This document shows, piece after piece, positions 54,520-62,179 of a DNA stretch of 64,000 nucleotides. How positions within the stretch are numbered: position 1 is the first letter of the stretch; every line of letters begins with the position of its first letter. The position numbers and the translations under genes are program-made. The stretch comes from Paraburkholderia bannensis (GTDB lineage: Bacteria; Pseudomonadota; Gammaproteobacteria; Burkholderiales; Burkholderiaceae): the NCBI RefSeq assembly GCF_014200455.1, contig NZ_JACHBW010000019.1, positions 89,625-153,624 on the forward strand, written 5' to 3'. The notes under the pieces are model-generated. The model was not told where the DNA came from. It worked only from the letters and a program-made list of their open reading frames with translations, and ran no database searches.

Positions 54520-55701
54520 ATGGCGAGCATTTCCTTGCGAGGCGTGCAGAAGGCCTACGGCGACAATACGCCGGTGATACGCAATGTCGATCTGGAGATC
54601 GGCAAGAACGAGTTCTGCGTATTTCTTGGCCCTTCAGGTTGCGGCAAATCCACCCTCCTGCGCATGATCGCGGGCCTCGAAGACGTCACCGACGGCGACG
54701 TGTCGATTGGCGGCAAACTCGTGAACGACGTGCCTGCCGCGCAGCGCGGCGTGGCGATGGTGTTCCAGAGCTACGCGCTATTTCCGCATATGACGGTGTA
54801 CGAGAACATGGCCTTTGGCCTGAAGCTCGCAAAAACGCCCAAGGCCGATATCGACCGCAAGGTACGCGAGGCCGCGCGCATTCTTCAGCTGGAAGCGCTG
54901 CTTGAGCGTCATCCCAAGGCGCTTTCCGGCGGACAGCGCCAACGCGTCGCCATTGGCCGCGCGATCGTGCGCGAGCCGGGCGTGTTCCTGTTCGACGAAC
55001 CGCTGTCGAATCTCGACGCGACCTTGCGCGGCCAGACCCGCATTGAAATCGCGCGCTTGCACAAGCAGTTCGCCGAAGCGAGCGTCGTTTATGTCACTCA
55101 CGACCAGATCGAGGCGATGACGCTCGCCGACAAGATCGTGCTGCTGCATAGCGGTAAGGATACCGAAATGTACGGCAGCATTGCGCAGGTGGGTGCGCCG
55201 CTCGAACTCTATCACCGGCCTGCGAGCCGTTTCGTGGCCGGCTTCATCGGCTCGCCGCGCATGAATTTTCTGCCTGCAACCGTCAATGGCGTCGATGCGC
55301 AAGGCGTGAGCATCACGCTCGACGGTAGCGCAGAAACCCTGCGCCTGCCGCTGCAAGCCGGCGCGCTTGCGGCGGGCGCGCAGGTCACCTTCGGCGTGCG
55401 GCCCGAGCATCTGGAACTGATTGCCTCGAACAACGGCCATGCGGCGCGCGCCGGCGAATCGCTCACGCTCGCGCGCAAGGTCACGCTGGTGGAGGCGCTC
55501 GGCGAGCATAGCTATGTGCATCTCGATCAACCCGGGGGCAACGTGCTGATCGCCAAGGCGCCCGGCGATGCGCAGTTCGCGCCCGGCGATACGGTCCAGT
55601 TCCGCGCTCACGCCGCGCAATGTCATCTGTTCGCGCAGGATGGCTTCGCACTCGCGCCGCTCGCCGCGCAACCCCTTGAATCCGCCGCGCAACGCGCATA
55701 A
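54520..55701 (+). CDS. Sugar ABC transporter ATPase (MalK/UgpC type)
   Basis: ATPase of 393 residues: Walker A GPSGCGKST, signature LSGGQRQR, Walker B VFLFDEPLSNLD and THDQIEAMTLADKI. A C-terminal TOBE-like domain follows (FGVRPEHLELI). Starts at ATG 54520 with GGAG upstream. First gene of the operon; powers the two permeases at the other end. Confidence 0.93.
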   Translation: MASISLRGVQKAYGDNTPVIRNVDLEIGKNEFCVFLGPSGCGKSTLLRMIAGLEDVTDGDVSIGGKLVNDVPAAQRGVAMVFQSYALFPHMTVYENMAFGLKLAKTPKADIDRKVREAARILQLEALLERHPKALSGGQRQRVAIGRAIVREPGVFLFDEPLSNLDATLRGQTRIEIARLHKQFAEASVVYVTHDQIEAMTLADKIVLLHSGKDTEMYGSIAQVGAPLELYHRPASRFVAGFIGSPRMNFLPATVNGVDAQGVSITLDGSAETLRLPLQAGALAAGAQVTFGVRPEHLELIASNNGHAARAGESLTLARKVTLVEALGEHSYVHLDQPGGNVLIAKAPGDAQFAPGDTVQFRAHAAQCHLFAQDGFALAPLAAQPLESAAQRA

Positions 55702-55722
55702 ACCATCGACGAGGACACAGGC

Positions 55723-57708
55723 ATGCGTCTTGGAGTCTGCTATTACCCGGAGCACTGGCCCGAAGCAATGTGGAAAGACGACGCCGCGCGCATGAAGGCG
55801 CTGGGCATCGAACAGGTCCGCATCGCCGAATTTGCGTGGAGCCGCATCGAACCCTCGCCCGGCGAATACGATTGGGGCTGGCTCGATCGAGCCATCGATA
55901 CGCTTGGCGAGGCCGGTCTCAAGGTGGTGATGTGTACGCCGACCGCCACGCCGCCGAAGTGGCTGATCGACCGTCATCCCGAGATTCTGCCGGTGGGCGC
56001 CGATGGCCGCGCGCGCACATTCGGCTCGCGCCGCCATTACGACTTCTCCTCGCCCGCATGGTACGAGGCATCGCAGCGCATCTGCGAAGCGGTTGCGCAA
56101 CGCTATGGCCAGCACCCCGCCGTCGCTTACTGGCAAACCGATAACGAATACGGCTGCCACAACACGGTGGTGAGTTATTCGGAAGCTGCAATCAAGCGAT
56201 TCCGCGAGTGGCTCGCGAAGCGTTATGGCAGCATCGGCGCGCTGAATACAGCGTGGGGCACGGTGTTCTGGAGTATGGAGTACCGCAGCTTCGACGAAAT
56301 CGACGCGCCCAACGGCACCGTCACGGAAGCGCATCCTTCGCATCGGCTGGACTATCGCCGCTTTGCTTCGGACGAGGTGCAGCGCTATAACCAGATGCAG
56401 GTCGAGATCATTCGCGCGCATTCGCCGGGCCGCCCCATCGCGCACAACTTCATGCAGTTGTTCACGGAGTTCGATCATTACAAGGTCGCCGCCGATCTGG
56501 ACGTGGCGACGTGGGACAGCTATCCGCTAGGCGCGCTCGAAGAACAGTGGTACGCGCCGGACATCAAGGCGCGCTATCTGCGCACCGGTCACCCCGACTT
56601 TGCCTCCTTCAATCACGATGTGTATCGCGGCATGTCGAAGCTGCCGTTCTGGGTGATGGAGCAGCAGCCAGGCCCCGTGAACTGGGCGCACTGGAACCCC
56701 GCGCCGCTGCCCGGCATGGTGCGGCTGTGGAGCTGGGAAGCCTTTGCGCACGGCGCGGGCTGTGTTTCATACTTCCGCTGGCGTCAGGCGCCTTTCGCGC
56801 AGGAGCAGATGCACGCGGGCCTCAATACCCCCGATAACCGGCTCGACATCGGCGGCAGCGAAGCCGCGCGCGTGGCCGAGGAAATCCGCACGGTGCTGGC
56901 CGATCCCAAGGCTAATGCGAATGAACGCGTCGATGCCCGAGTTGCGCTGGTATTCGATTACGAAGCGAAGTGGCTTTTCGAGGTACATCCGCAAGGCGCC
57001 GATTTCCACTATCCGCGCTTTGCCGTCGAATATTATTCGGCGCTGCGCTCCCTCGGCTTCGATGTCGATATCGTGCCCGTGAACGCGCCGCTCGACGGCT
57101 ATGCGCTGATCGTGGTGCCGCCGCTGCCGGTGGTGCCTGACGATTTCGCACAACGCCTCGCGCAATCGGGCGCACAGGTCATCCTCGGGCCGCGCACCGC
57201 TTCCAAGACCGTGGACCTGCAGATTCCCGCCAATCTGCCGCCCGGCCCGCTGGCCGCGCTGACTCCCCTGCGGGTGTGGCGCGTGGAATCGCTGCGTCCC
57301 AATATCGCCGAAGCGGTGACCTTTGCCGCCGATGCATTGCCGGCAGGCCATGCACGCCACTGGCGCGATCTGATCGATATCGATGCGGGCGCAACGGAGG
57401 TTCGCGCGAGCTTTGGCGACGGCCATCCCGCGTGGCTCACGCATGGCAAGATTCATTACCTCGCCAGCCTGTTCGACGACGCCACCACCGCCGCGCTGTT
57501 CGCACAGGTTGCGCGCGCAGCCGGTCTCGATCCGACGCCGCTGGGCGACGCGCTGCGCGTGAGCCGTCGCGGCGGCCTCACCTGGGTATTCAACTACGGC
57601 CCCGGCGCGCACCGCATCGACGCCAATATCCCCGATTCGGCCATCGTGATCGGCCAGCGCGAGATCGAAGCGCAGGGCGTCACCGCTTACCGCACGCAGC
57701 ACAAATAA
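55723..57708 (+). CDS. GH42 beta-galactosidase
   Basis: Cytoplasmic glycoside hydrolase of 661 residues without a signal peptide. The GH42 catalytic acid is Glu142 in TDNEYGC and the nucleophile Glu313 in WVMEQQPG. The opening GVCYYPEHWPEAMWKDDAARMK is typical. A C-terminal glutamine-amidotransferase-like domain follows. Hydrolyses beta-galactosides taken up by the neighbouring transporter, probably galacto-oligosaccharides or plant galactans and not lactose. GAGGAC precedes the ATG. Confidence 0.9.
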   Translation: MRLGVCYYPEHWPEAMWKDDAARMKALGIEQVRIAEFAWSRIEPSPGEYDWGWLDRAIDTLGEAGLKVVMCTPTATPPKWLIDRHPEILPVGADGRARTFGSRRHYDFSSPAWYEASQRICEAVAQRYGQHPAVAYWQTDNEYGCHNTVVSYSEAAIKRFREWLAKRYGSIGALNTAWGTVFWSMEYRSFDEIDAPNGTVTEAHPSHRLDYRRFASDEVQRYNQMQVEIIRAHSPGRPIAHNFMQLFTEFDHYKVAADLDVATWDSYPLGALEEQWYAPDIKARYLRTGHPDFASFNHDVYRGMSKLPFWVMEQQPGPVNWAHWNPAPLPGMVRLWSWEAFAHGAGCVSYFRWRQAPFAQEQMHAGLNTPDNRLDIGGSEAARVAEEIRTVLADPKANANERVDARVALVFDYEAKWLFEVHPQGADFHYPRFAVEYYSALRSLGFDVDIVPVNAPLDGYALIVVPPLPVVPDDFAQRLAQSGAQVILGPRTASKTVDLQIPANLPPGPLAALTPLRVWRVESLRPNIAEAVTFAADALPAGHARHWRDLIDIDAGATEVRASFGDGHPAWLTHGKIHYLASLFDDATTAALFAQVARAAGLDPTPLGDALRVSRRGGLTWVFNYGPGAHRIDANIPDSAIVIGQREIEAQGVTAYRTQHK

Positions 57709-57734
57709 CGACGTAAAACATAAGGAGACAGGCC

Positions 57735-58988
57735 ATGACAACGAAACTTCGCACCCTGTTCGCCGCCGTCGCGCTGGCGACGGCCACGCTAACGGGCGCA
57801 CTCGCAACCACGGCGCAGGCTGGCACACTGGAAGTCAATATCGCGTTCAAGGGCGCGAGCCAGCGCGCGGTGTGGACGCAGGTGATCGACCAGTTCAAGA
57901 AGACGCATCCGGGCACGGACGTGAAGGTGTCATTCGTCGATGAAGAAGCCTACAAGGTGCAGTTGCCGAACTGGCTCACGACTGCACCGCCCGATATCGT
58001 GAACTGGCACGACGGCGAGCGCATGGCCTATTACGCGCAGCGCGGCCTGTTCGAAGACCTCTCGCCCGAGTGGCAGAAGAACAACTGGGACAGCATGTAT
58101 GCGTCGACGAAGGAAGCTTCGTCGTACAAGGGCAAACAGTATGCCGCGCCCACGGTTTATTACTCGTGGGGTATGTTCTACCGGAAGGACCTGTTCCAGA
58201 AGGTCGGCATTGCGAACGAACCGAAAACCTGGAATGACTTCCTGGAAGACTGCAAAAAGCTCAAGGCCGCCGGCATCGCGCCGATCGCCGTGGGCGCACG
58301 CGATGCGTGGACGCTTGCGGGCTGGTTCGATTATCTCGACCTGCGCCTGAACGGCAATAAATTCCATCAGCAATTGATGGCTGGCGAAGTACCGTACACC
58401 GACCCGCGCGTGAAGAAGGTCTACACCACGTGGAAGCAACTGATCGACTCGGGGTATTTCATCGACAATGCGTTGTCCTACGATCTTGACGCCGCCCAGC
58501 CGTTCCTCTTCCAGGGCAAGGCGGCGATGATGCTGATGGGCACCTTCATCACGGGCGGCTTCAGCCCGACGGTCAAGCAGCAAATGGGTTACTTCCAGTT
58601 CCCGATCATCGACCCGAATGTGCCGACCGCCGAAGACGGCCCGGTCGAATCGCTGCATATTCCCGCCAAGGCAAAGAACAAAGCCGATGCGCGCGCGTTT
58701 CTCGCGTTCACGCAAACGCCCGATATCGGCGCGCAACTCGCCAAGGGACTCGGTTCCCTGTCGGCCAACAGTAAGTCGCCGGAACCGGACGATCCGATTG
58801 CGAAGATCGGTTTCCAGATTCTTGCGAACACGAAGGGCGGCATCGCGCAGTTCTATGACCGCGACATGACCAAGGAAATGGCCGATGAAGGCATGAAGGG
58901 CATGCAGCAGTTCATCGCCGACCCGACCAAAATCGATCCGATCCTCGCGCAACTGGAAGAGACGCGTAAGCGCATCTACAAGAAGTAA
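57735..58988 (+). CDS. Sugar ABC transporter binding protein
   Basis: Periplasmic family 1 solute-binding protein of 417 residues with a signal peptide (AAVALATATLTGALATTAQA). Conserved segments include YSWGMFYRKDLFQKVGI and FLFQGKAAMMLMGTFI. AAGGAGAC precedes the ATG. Supplies sugar to the two permeases. Confidence 0.9.
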   Translation: MTTKLRTLFAAVALATATLTGALATTAQAGTLEVNIAFKGASQRAVWTQVIDQFKKTHPGTDVKVSFVDEEAYKVQLPNWLTTAPPDIVNWHDGERMAYYAQRGLFEDLSPEWQKNNWDSMYASTKEASSYKGKQYAAPTVYYSWGMFYRKDLFQKVGIANEPKTWNDFLEDCKKLKAAGIAPIAVGARDAWTLAGWFDYLDLRLNGNKFHQQLMAGEVPYTDPRVKKVYTTWKQLIDSGYFIDNALSYDLDAAQPFLFQGKAAMMLMGTFITGGFSPTVKQQMGYFQFPIIDPNVPTAEDGPVESLHIPAKAKNKADARAFLAFTQTPDIGAQLAKGLGSLSANSKSPEPDDPIAKIGFQILANTKGGIAQFYDRDMTKEMADEGMKGMQQFIADPTKIDPILAQLEETRKRIYKK

Positions 58989-59051
58989 ATCACGGGTGGC
59001 GCGGCGCTCGATAGCGGCGCGCCACCGCGCGGATTGTTCTGGAGGTAAGCA

Positions 59052-60077
59052 GTGACGTCCTCAACGACTCATCCATCGACCGGCCGCGGCGCAGCGCTCG
59101 CGACCCAGACCGTGGCCCATCGCGCAGACAGCGTGCCGGGCAATACGCCCGGCTCCGCCGGCGAGCGCCGCGCCCAGACACCGCGCGCCACGCAACCGCA
59201 CGGCAAACCGCGCCGGCGTGTCTCGCCCACCGCACGCCGCCAGCGCCGCGCTGCGGCACTGTTTCTCGCGCCTGCCTGCATCATGGTGGCGATCTACGTA
59301 GTGTGGCCGATTCTCTCGACGATCCGCATCTCGTTCTACAACTGGGACGGCATGAGCGAGCCGAGCTTTATCGGGCTGGCCAATTACATCGAACTGTTTC
59401 ATGCAGCCACGTTTTATACCGCGCTCAAGAACAACGTTATCTGGCTGCTGCTGTTTCTCCTTGCGCCGCCAATGGGACTTGCGATTGCGCTGTATCTGAA
59501 TCAGGCAGTGGCGGGGATTCGCATCGTCAAATCGCTGTTCTTCGCGCCTTTTGTGCTTTCTGGCGTGGTAGTCGGGCTGATTTATTCATGGTTTTATGAT
59601 CCGACCTTCGGCTTGCTCGCGGTGCTTATCGGGCACGGCATTCCGGTGCTGGGCGACCCGCACTACGCAACGCCGGGCATTATTTTCGCCGCGCTGTGGC
59701 CGCAAACCGCCTACTGCATGATCCTTTATCTCACCGGCCTCACCACGCTCAACAGCGAACAGATCGAGGCGGCGCGCATGGAAGGCGCCAAGGGCTGGAC
59801 CCTGCTCTGGCACGTTATCCTGCCGCAATTGCGCCCCGTGACCTTCATGGCGGTCGTCGTGACGGTGATTGGCGCGCTGCGTAGTTTCGATCTGATTTCG
59901 GTGATGACGGGCGGAGGCCCATTCGAAAGCTCGACCGTGCTCGCCTATTACATGTACGACCAGGCGATCAAGTATTACCGGCTGGGCTATTCAGCGGCAA
60001 TTGCGGTTGTGCTGTTTGCGATCATGCTGCTTTATATCGTCTATCACCTGCGCCGCCTGCTGAAAAACGAGCATTGA
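59052..60077 (+). CDS. Sugar ABC transporter permease (MalF/UgpA type)
   Basis: Permease of 341 residues. A long Arg/Pro-rich N-terminal tail of about 65 residues precedes six helices beginning at LFLAPACIMVAIYVVWPILS. The EAA-type loop is QIEAARMEGAKGWTLLWHVILPQL. It starts at GTG 59052 after GGAGGT. Confidence 0.9.
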   Translation: MTSSTTHPSTGRGAALATQTVAHRADSVPGNTPGSAGERRAQTPRATQPHGKPRRRVSPTARRQRRAAALFLAPACIMVAIYVVWPILSTIRISFYNWDGMSEPSFIGLANYIELFHAATFYTALKNNVIWLLLFLLAPPMGLAIALYLNQAVAGIRIVKSLFFAPFVLSGVVVGLIYSWFYDPTFGLLAVLIGHGIPVLGDPHYATPGIIFAALWPQTAYCMILYLTGLTTLNSEQIEAARMEGAKGWTLLWHVILPQLRPVTFMAVVVTVIGALRSFDLISVMTGGGPFESSTVLAYYMYDQAIKYYRLGYSAAIAVVLFAIMLLYIVYHLRRLLKNEH

Positions 60078-60087
60078 GGTTATCGAT

Positions 60088-60939
60088 ATGTTTCCGATTC
60101 CCATCGACAAATGGAAGCCCGCGCCGCGGCGGCTCTACAAGCTTTCGCTGCCTGTCGCGCTGCTGATCTGGCTGCTGCCGATGATCGCCGTGATGGTGAC
60201 ATCGATACGCTCTACCGACGAACTGAGCGAAGGCAATTACTGGGGCTGGCCGAGGCATTTCGCGCTGATCGAGAATTATCGCGAGGCGCTGACCACGTCG
60301 CCGATGCTGCATTACTTCTGGAATAGCGTGCTGATTACGCTGCCTTCGGTTGCGTGTGCGATTGCGCTCGCGGCAATGGCGGGGTTCGCACTGGCGATTT
60401 ATCGCTTTCCGGGAAATTCGGCGCTCTTTGCGGCTTTTGTTGCGGGCAATTTCGTGCCGATTCAGGTGCTGATGATTCCCGTGCGCGATCTCACGCTGAA
60501 GCTCGGGCTATATAACTCGGTGGGTGGGCTGATTCTATTTCACCTCTCGTTTCAGACCGGCTTTTGCGCGCTGTTTCTGCGCAACTTCATCAAACAGTTG
60601 CCGTTCGAGCTGGTTGAGGCGGCGCGTATCGAAGGTGCGAATGAGTGGACGGTTTTCTTTCGCATCATTGTGCCGTTGATCCGCCCGGCACTGGCGGCGC
60701 TGGCGATTCTGGTGTTTACGTTCGTGTGGAACGATTACTTCTGGGCGCTGTGTTTGACGCAAGGCGATGATGCCGCGCCGATTACCGTGGGCGTGGCTGC
60801 GCTCAAGGGACAATGGACGACGGCGTGGAATCTGGTATCGGCTGGGTCGATTCTGGCGGCGCTGCCGTCGGTTGCGATGTTCTTCGCAATGCAGAAGCAC
60901 TTTGTCGCCGGGTTGACGTTTGGGGCGACGAAGGGGTGA
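60088..60939 (+). CDS. Sugar ABC transporter permease (MalG/UgpE type)
   Basis: Second permease, 283 residues, with the EAA loop ELVEAARIEGANEWTVFFRIIVPLIRPALA and six helices. It is 10 bp after the first permease and closes the operon. Confidence 0.9.
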   Translation: MFPIPIDKWKPAPRRLYKLSLPVALLIWLLPMIAVMVTSIRSTDELSEGNYWGWPRHFALIENYREALTTSPMLHYFWNSVLITLPSVACAIALAAMAGFALAIYRFPGNSALFAAFVAGNFVPIQVLMIPVRDLTLKLGLYNSVGGLILFHLSFQTGFCALFLRNFIKQLPFELVEAARIEGANEWTVFFRIIVPLIRPALAALAILVFTFVWNDYFWALCLTQGDDAAPITVGVAALKGQWTTAWNLVSAGSILAALPSVAMFFAMQKHFVAGLTFGATKG

Positions 60940-60953
60940 GGGATGGGTGTGGG

Positions 60954-60978
60954 ATCGCGCGGCGGGAGGCCGCGCGAT
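60954..60978. terminator. Hairpin after the beta-galactoside operon
   Basis: ATCGCGCGGC-GGGAG-GCCGCGCGAT, a perfect 10-bp stem 14 bp past the last permease stop. No T-tract follows on either strand, so termination is probable but not certain. Confidence 0.5.
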
Positions 60979-60995
60979 TGGATGCGAGATCCGCG

Positions 60996-61799
60996 TTAGA
61001 ACTGCCCGGTAATCTGGAACCCGACCGTCCATCGTGCGGTCGGGAATCCTCCAGGTTTGTAGATCGGCGTCCCCGCAAAGAGGTCGTACGAGACGCCAAC
61101 CACTTTTGTCGGCAAGCCGCCACGAATGCCAATCACCGCGCCCGCCAGTTGCGTCCCCGCCAATAGCGCCGTGTTCGGCCCGAACACGCGCCCGTAGTCG
61201 ATCCCCGCATATAACGTCTGTCCCGTCTGAAGGACCGGCCATTGCAGTTCGTTGCGCCAGTAGAATCCGCGTTCGGCCGCGAGCATCGTTTCTCCGTCGA
61301 AGCCGCGCACGGTGTACCGGCTGCCGATGGTCAGCTCGTCGATGTAGAAAAGCGTGTCGTTGGTGAACTGGCCGTGGAATGTCGCGACGTACCGGAACGG
61401 CTGGTTCGCGATGGCGAACGGGACCGACAGGTTCGCGTCGAGCACGGCCATATGAAAGCGGTACGTCGGGCCGTCGATATACGGGTCTGGAGTCGCGCCC
61501 AAGCCGCCGATGCCCTGACGATAGGCGAGTGTGCCGTCGAACTGCGCAGCACCGAAGTAATGCCGGTCGGTCGCGCCGAACTCCAGAAACGTGTTGTTGC
61601 GCTTCTGGGTCGGTATCGTCGTGTCGTCGATGAAGCTGTCGCCGAATCGCTTCGATAGCTGCACATAGCCGCCGAGCACGTCGTTCTGACCGCGCGAGAG
61701 CACGCGCGCAATGCGCAGCGCTACGGTCTGAGAATTGCCGCTCGAAACGATGGTCTGGTTCACGGCCGCGATGTTCTGGTAGTACGTGTTCGTGTTGGC
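60996..61799 (-). pseudogene. TpsB (FhaC/ShlB/BcpB) barrel remnant, N-terminus missing
   Basis: About 265 residues of the C-terminal barrel of a two-partner secretion transporter: an open stretch beginning TYYQNIAAVNQTIVSSGNS and ending with the aromatic TGQF expected for insertion. A full TpsB has about 550-600 residues, so the POTRA domains are absent. The frame is closed by a TGA just upstream of the first residues, where the sequence joins the orphan toxin module out of frame. It was probably cut by a deletion. Confidence 0.78.
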
Positions 61800-62019
61800 C
61801 GTCGCAGTTCAGATTCTGGCAACCGATGATCGAACGAACTTCGTAGTCATGCACACCTCCTGACGCGTCTGCCGTCTGCTTATCGGAGTTACGCAGCATT
61901 TCGGCCACGATGCGACCTTCCGCCTACTGGTCCATAATGCCAAGCTGCTTCGCGACGATCTTCGCGCCTTTCTTCGCGAGTGCGTATTCGTCAGGGTGGA
62001 ACTACCGGTTAAAGTTGTC
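61800..62019 (-). pseudogene. Orphan FhaB/CdiA C-terminal module with two in-frame TAG codons
   Basis: Reading the minus strand from 62019 gives DNFNR-stop-FHPDEYALAK, then GIMDQ-stop-AEGRIV, then AEMLRNSDKQTADASGG and HDYEVRSIIGCQNLNCD. The opening resembles the pre-toxin junction of filamentous haemagglutinins (compare VDRFNR in the complete gene upstream). TAG codons at 62004-62002 and 61926-61924 stand where a Gln (CAG) would be a one-base change away; the first fits the family pattern NRQLH. There is no start codon and no signal. It looks like a displaced toxin-end module, now decayed. Confidence 0.72.
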
Positions 62020-62029
62020 CCCGTCATTG

Positions 62030-62170
62030 CTATCCTCGAATTAATAGGGCGTACAAGACTGCCGATGCAGCTAACGTTGCAAGCCCTCCCATGAATATCC
62101 AATATCTGCGCCGCTCCGTCTTGCTCTTTCGCTTCCATTGATCCAGCGATGGACCACCACCTGCTGCCAT
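62030..62170 (-). CDS. Small membrane protein, possible immunity gene
   Basis: An open frame of 46 residues, too short for usual gene finders. ATG at 62170 lies 9 bp past the haemagglutinin stop. An AGGAG ribosome site overlaps that stop codon (TAGGAGATTGATATG). The predicted protein has a basic N-terminal half (SLDQWKRKSKTERRRY) and one transmembrane helix (WIFMGGLATLAASAVLYALL). In contact-dependent inhibition loci, the immunity gene sits exactly here. That role is inference; it could also be a remnant. Confidence 0.65.
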   Translation of the reverse strand: MAAGGGPSLDQWKRKSKTERRRYWIFMGGLATLAASAVLYALLIRG

Positions 62171-62179
62171 ATCAATCTC

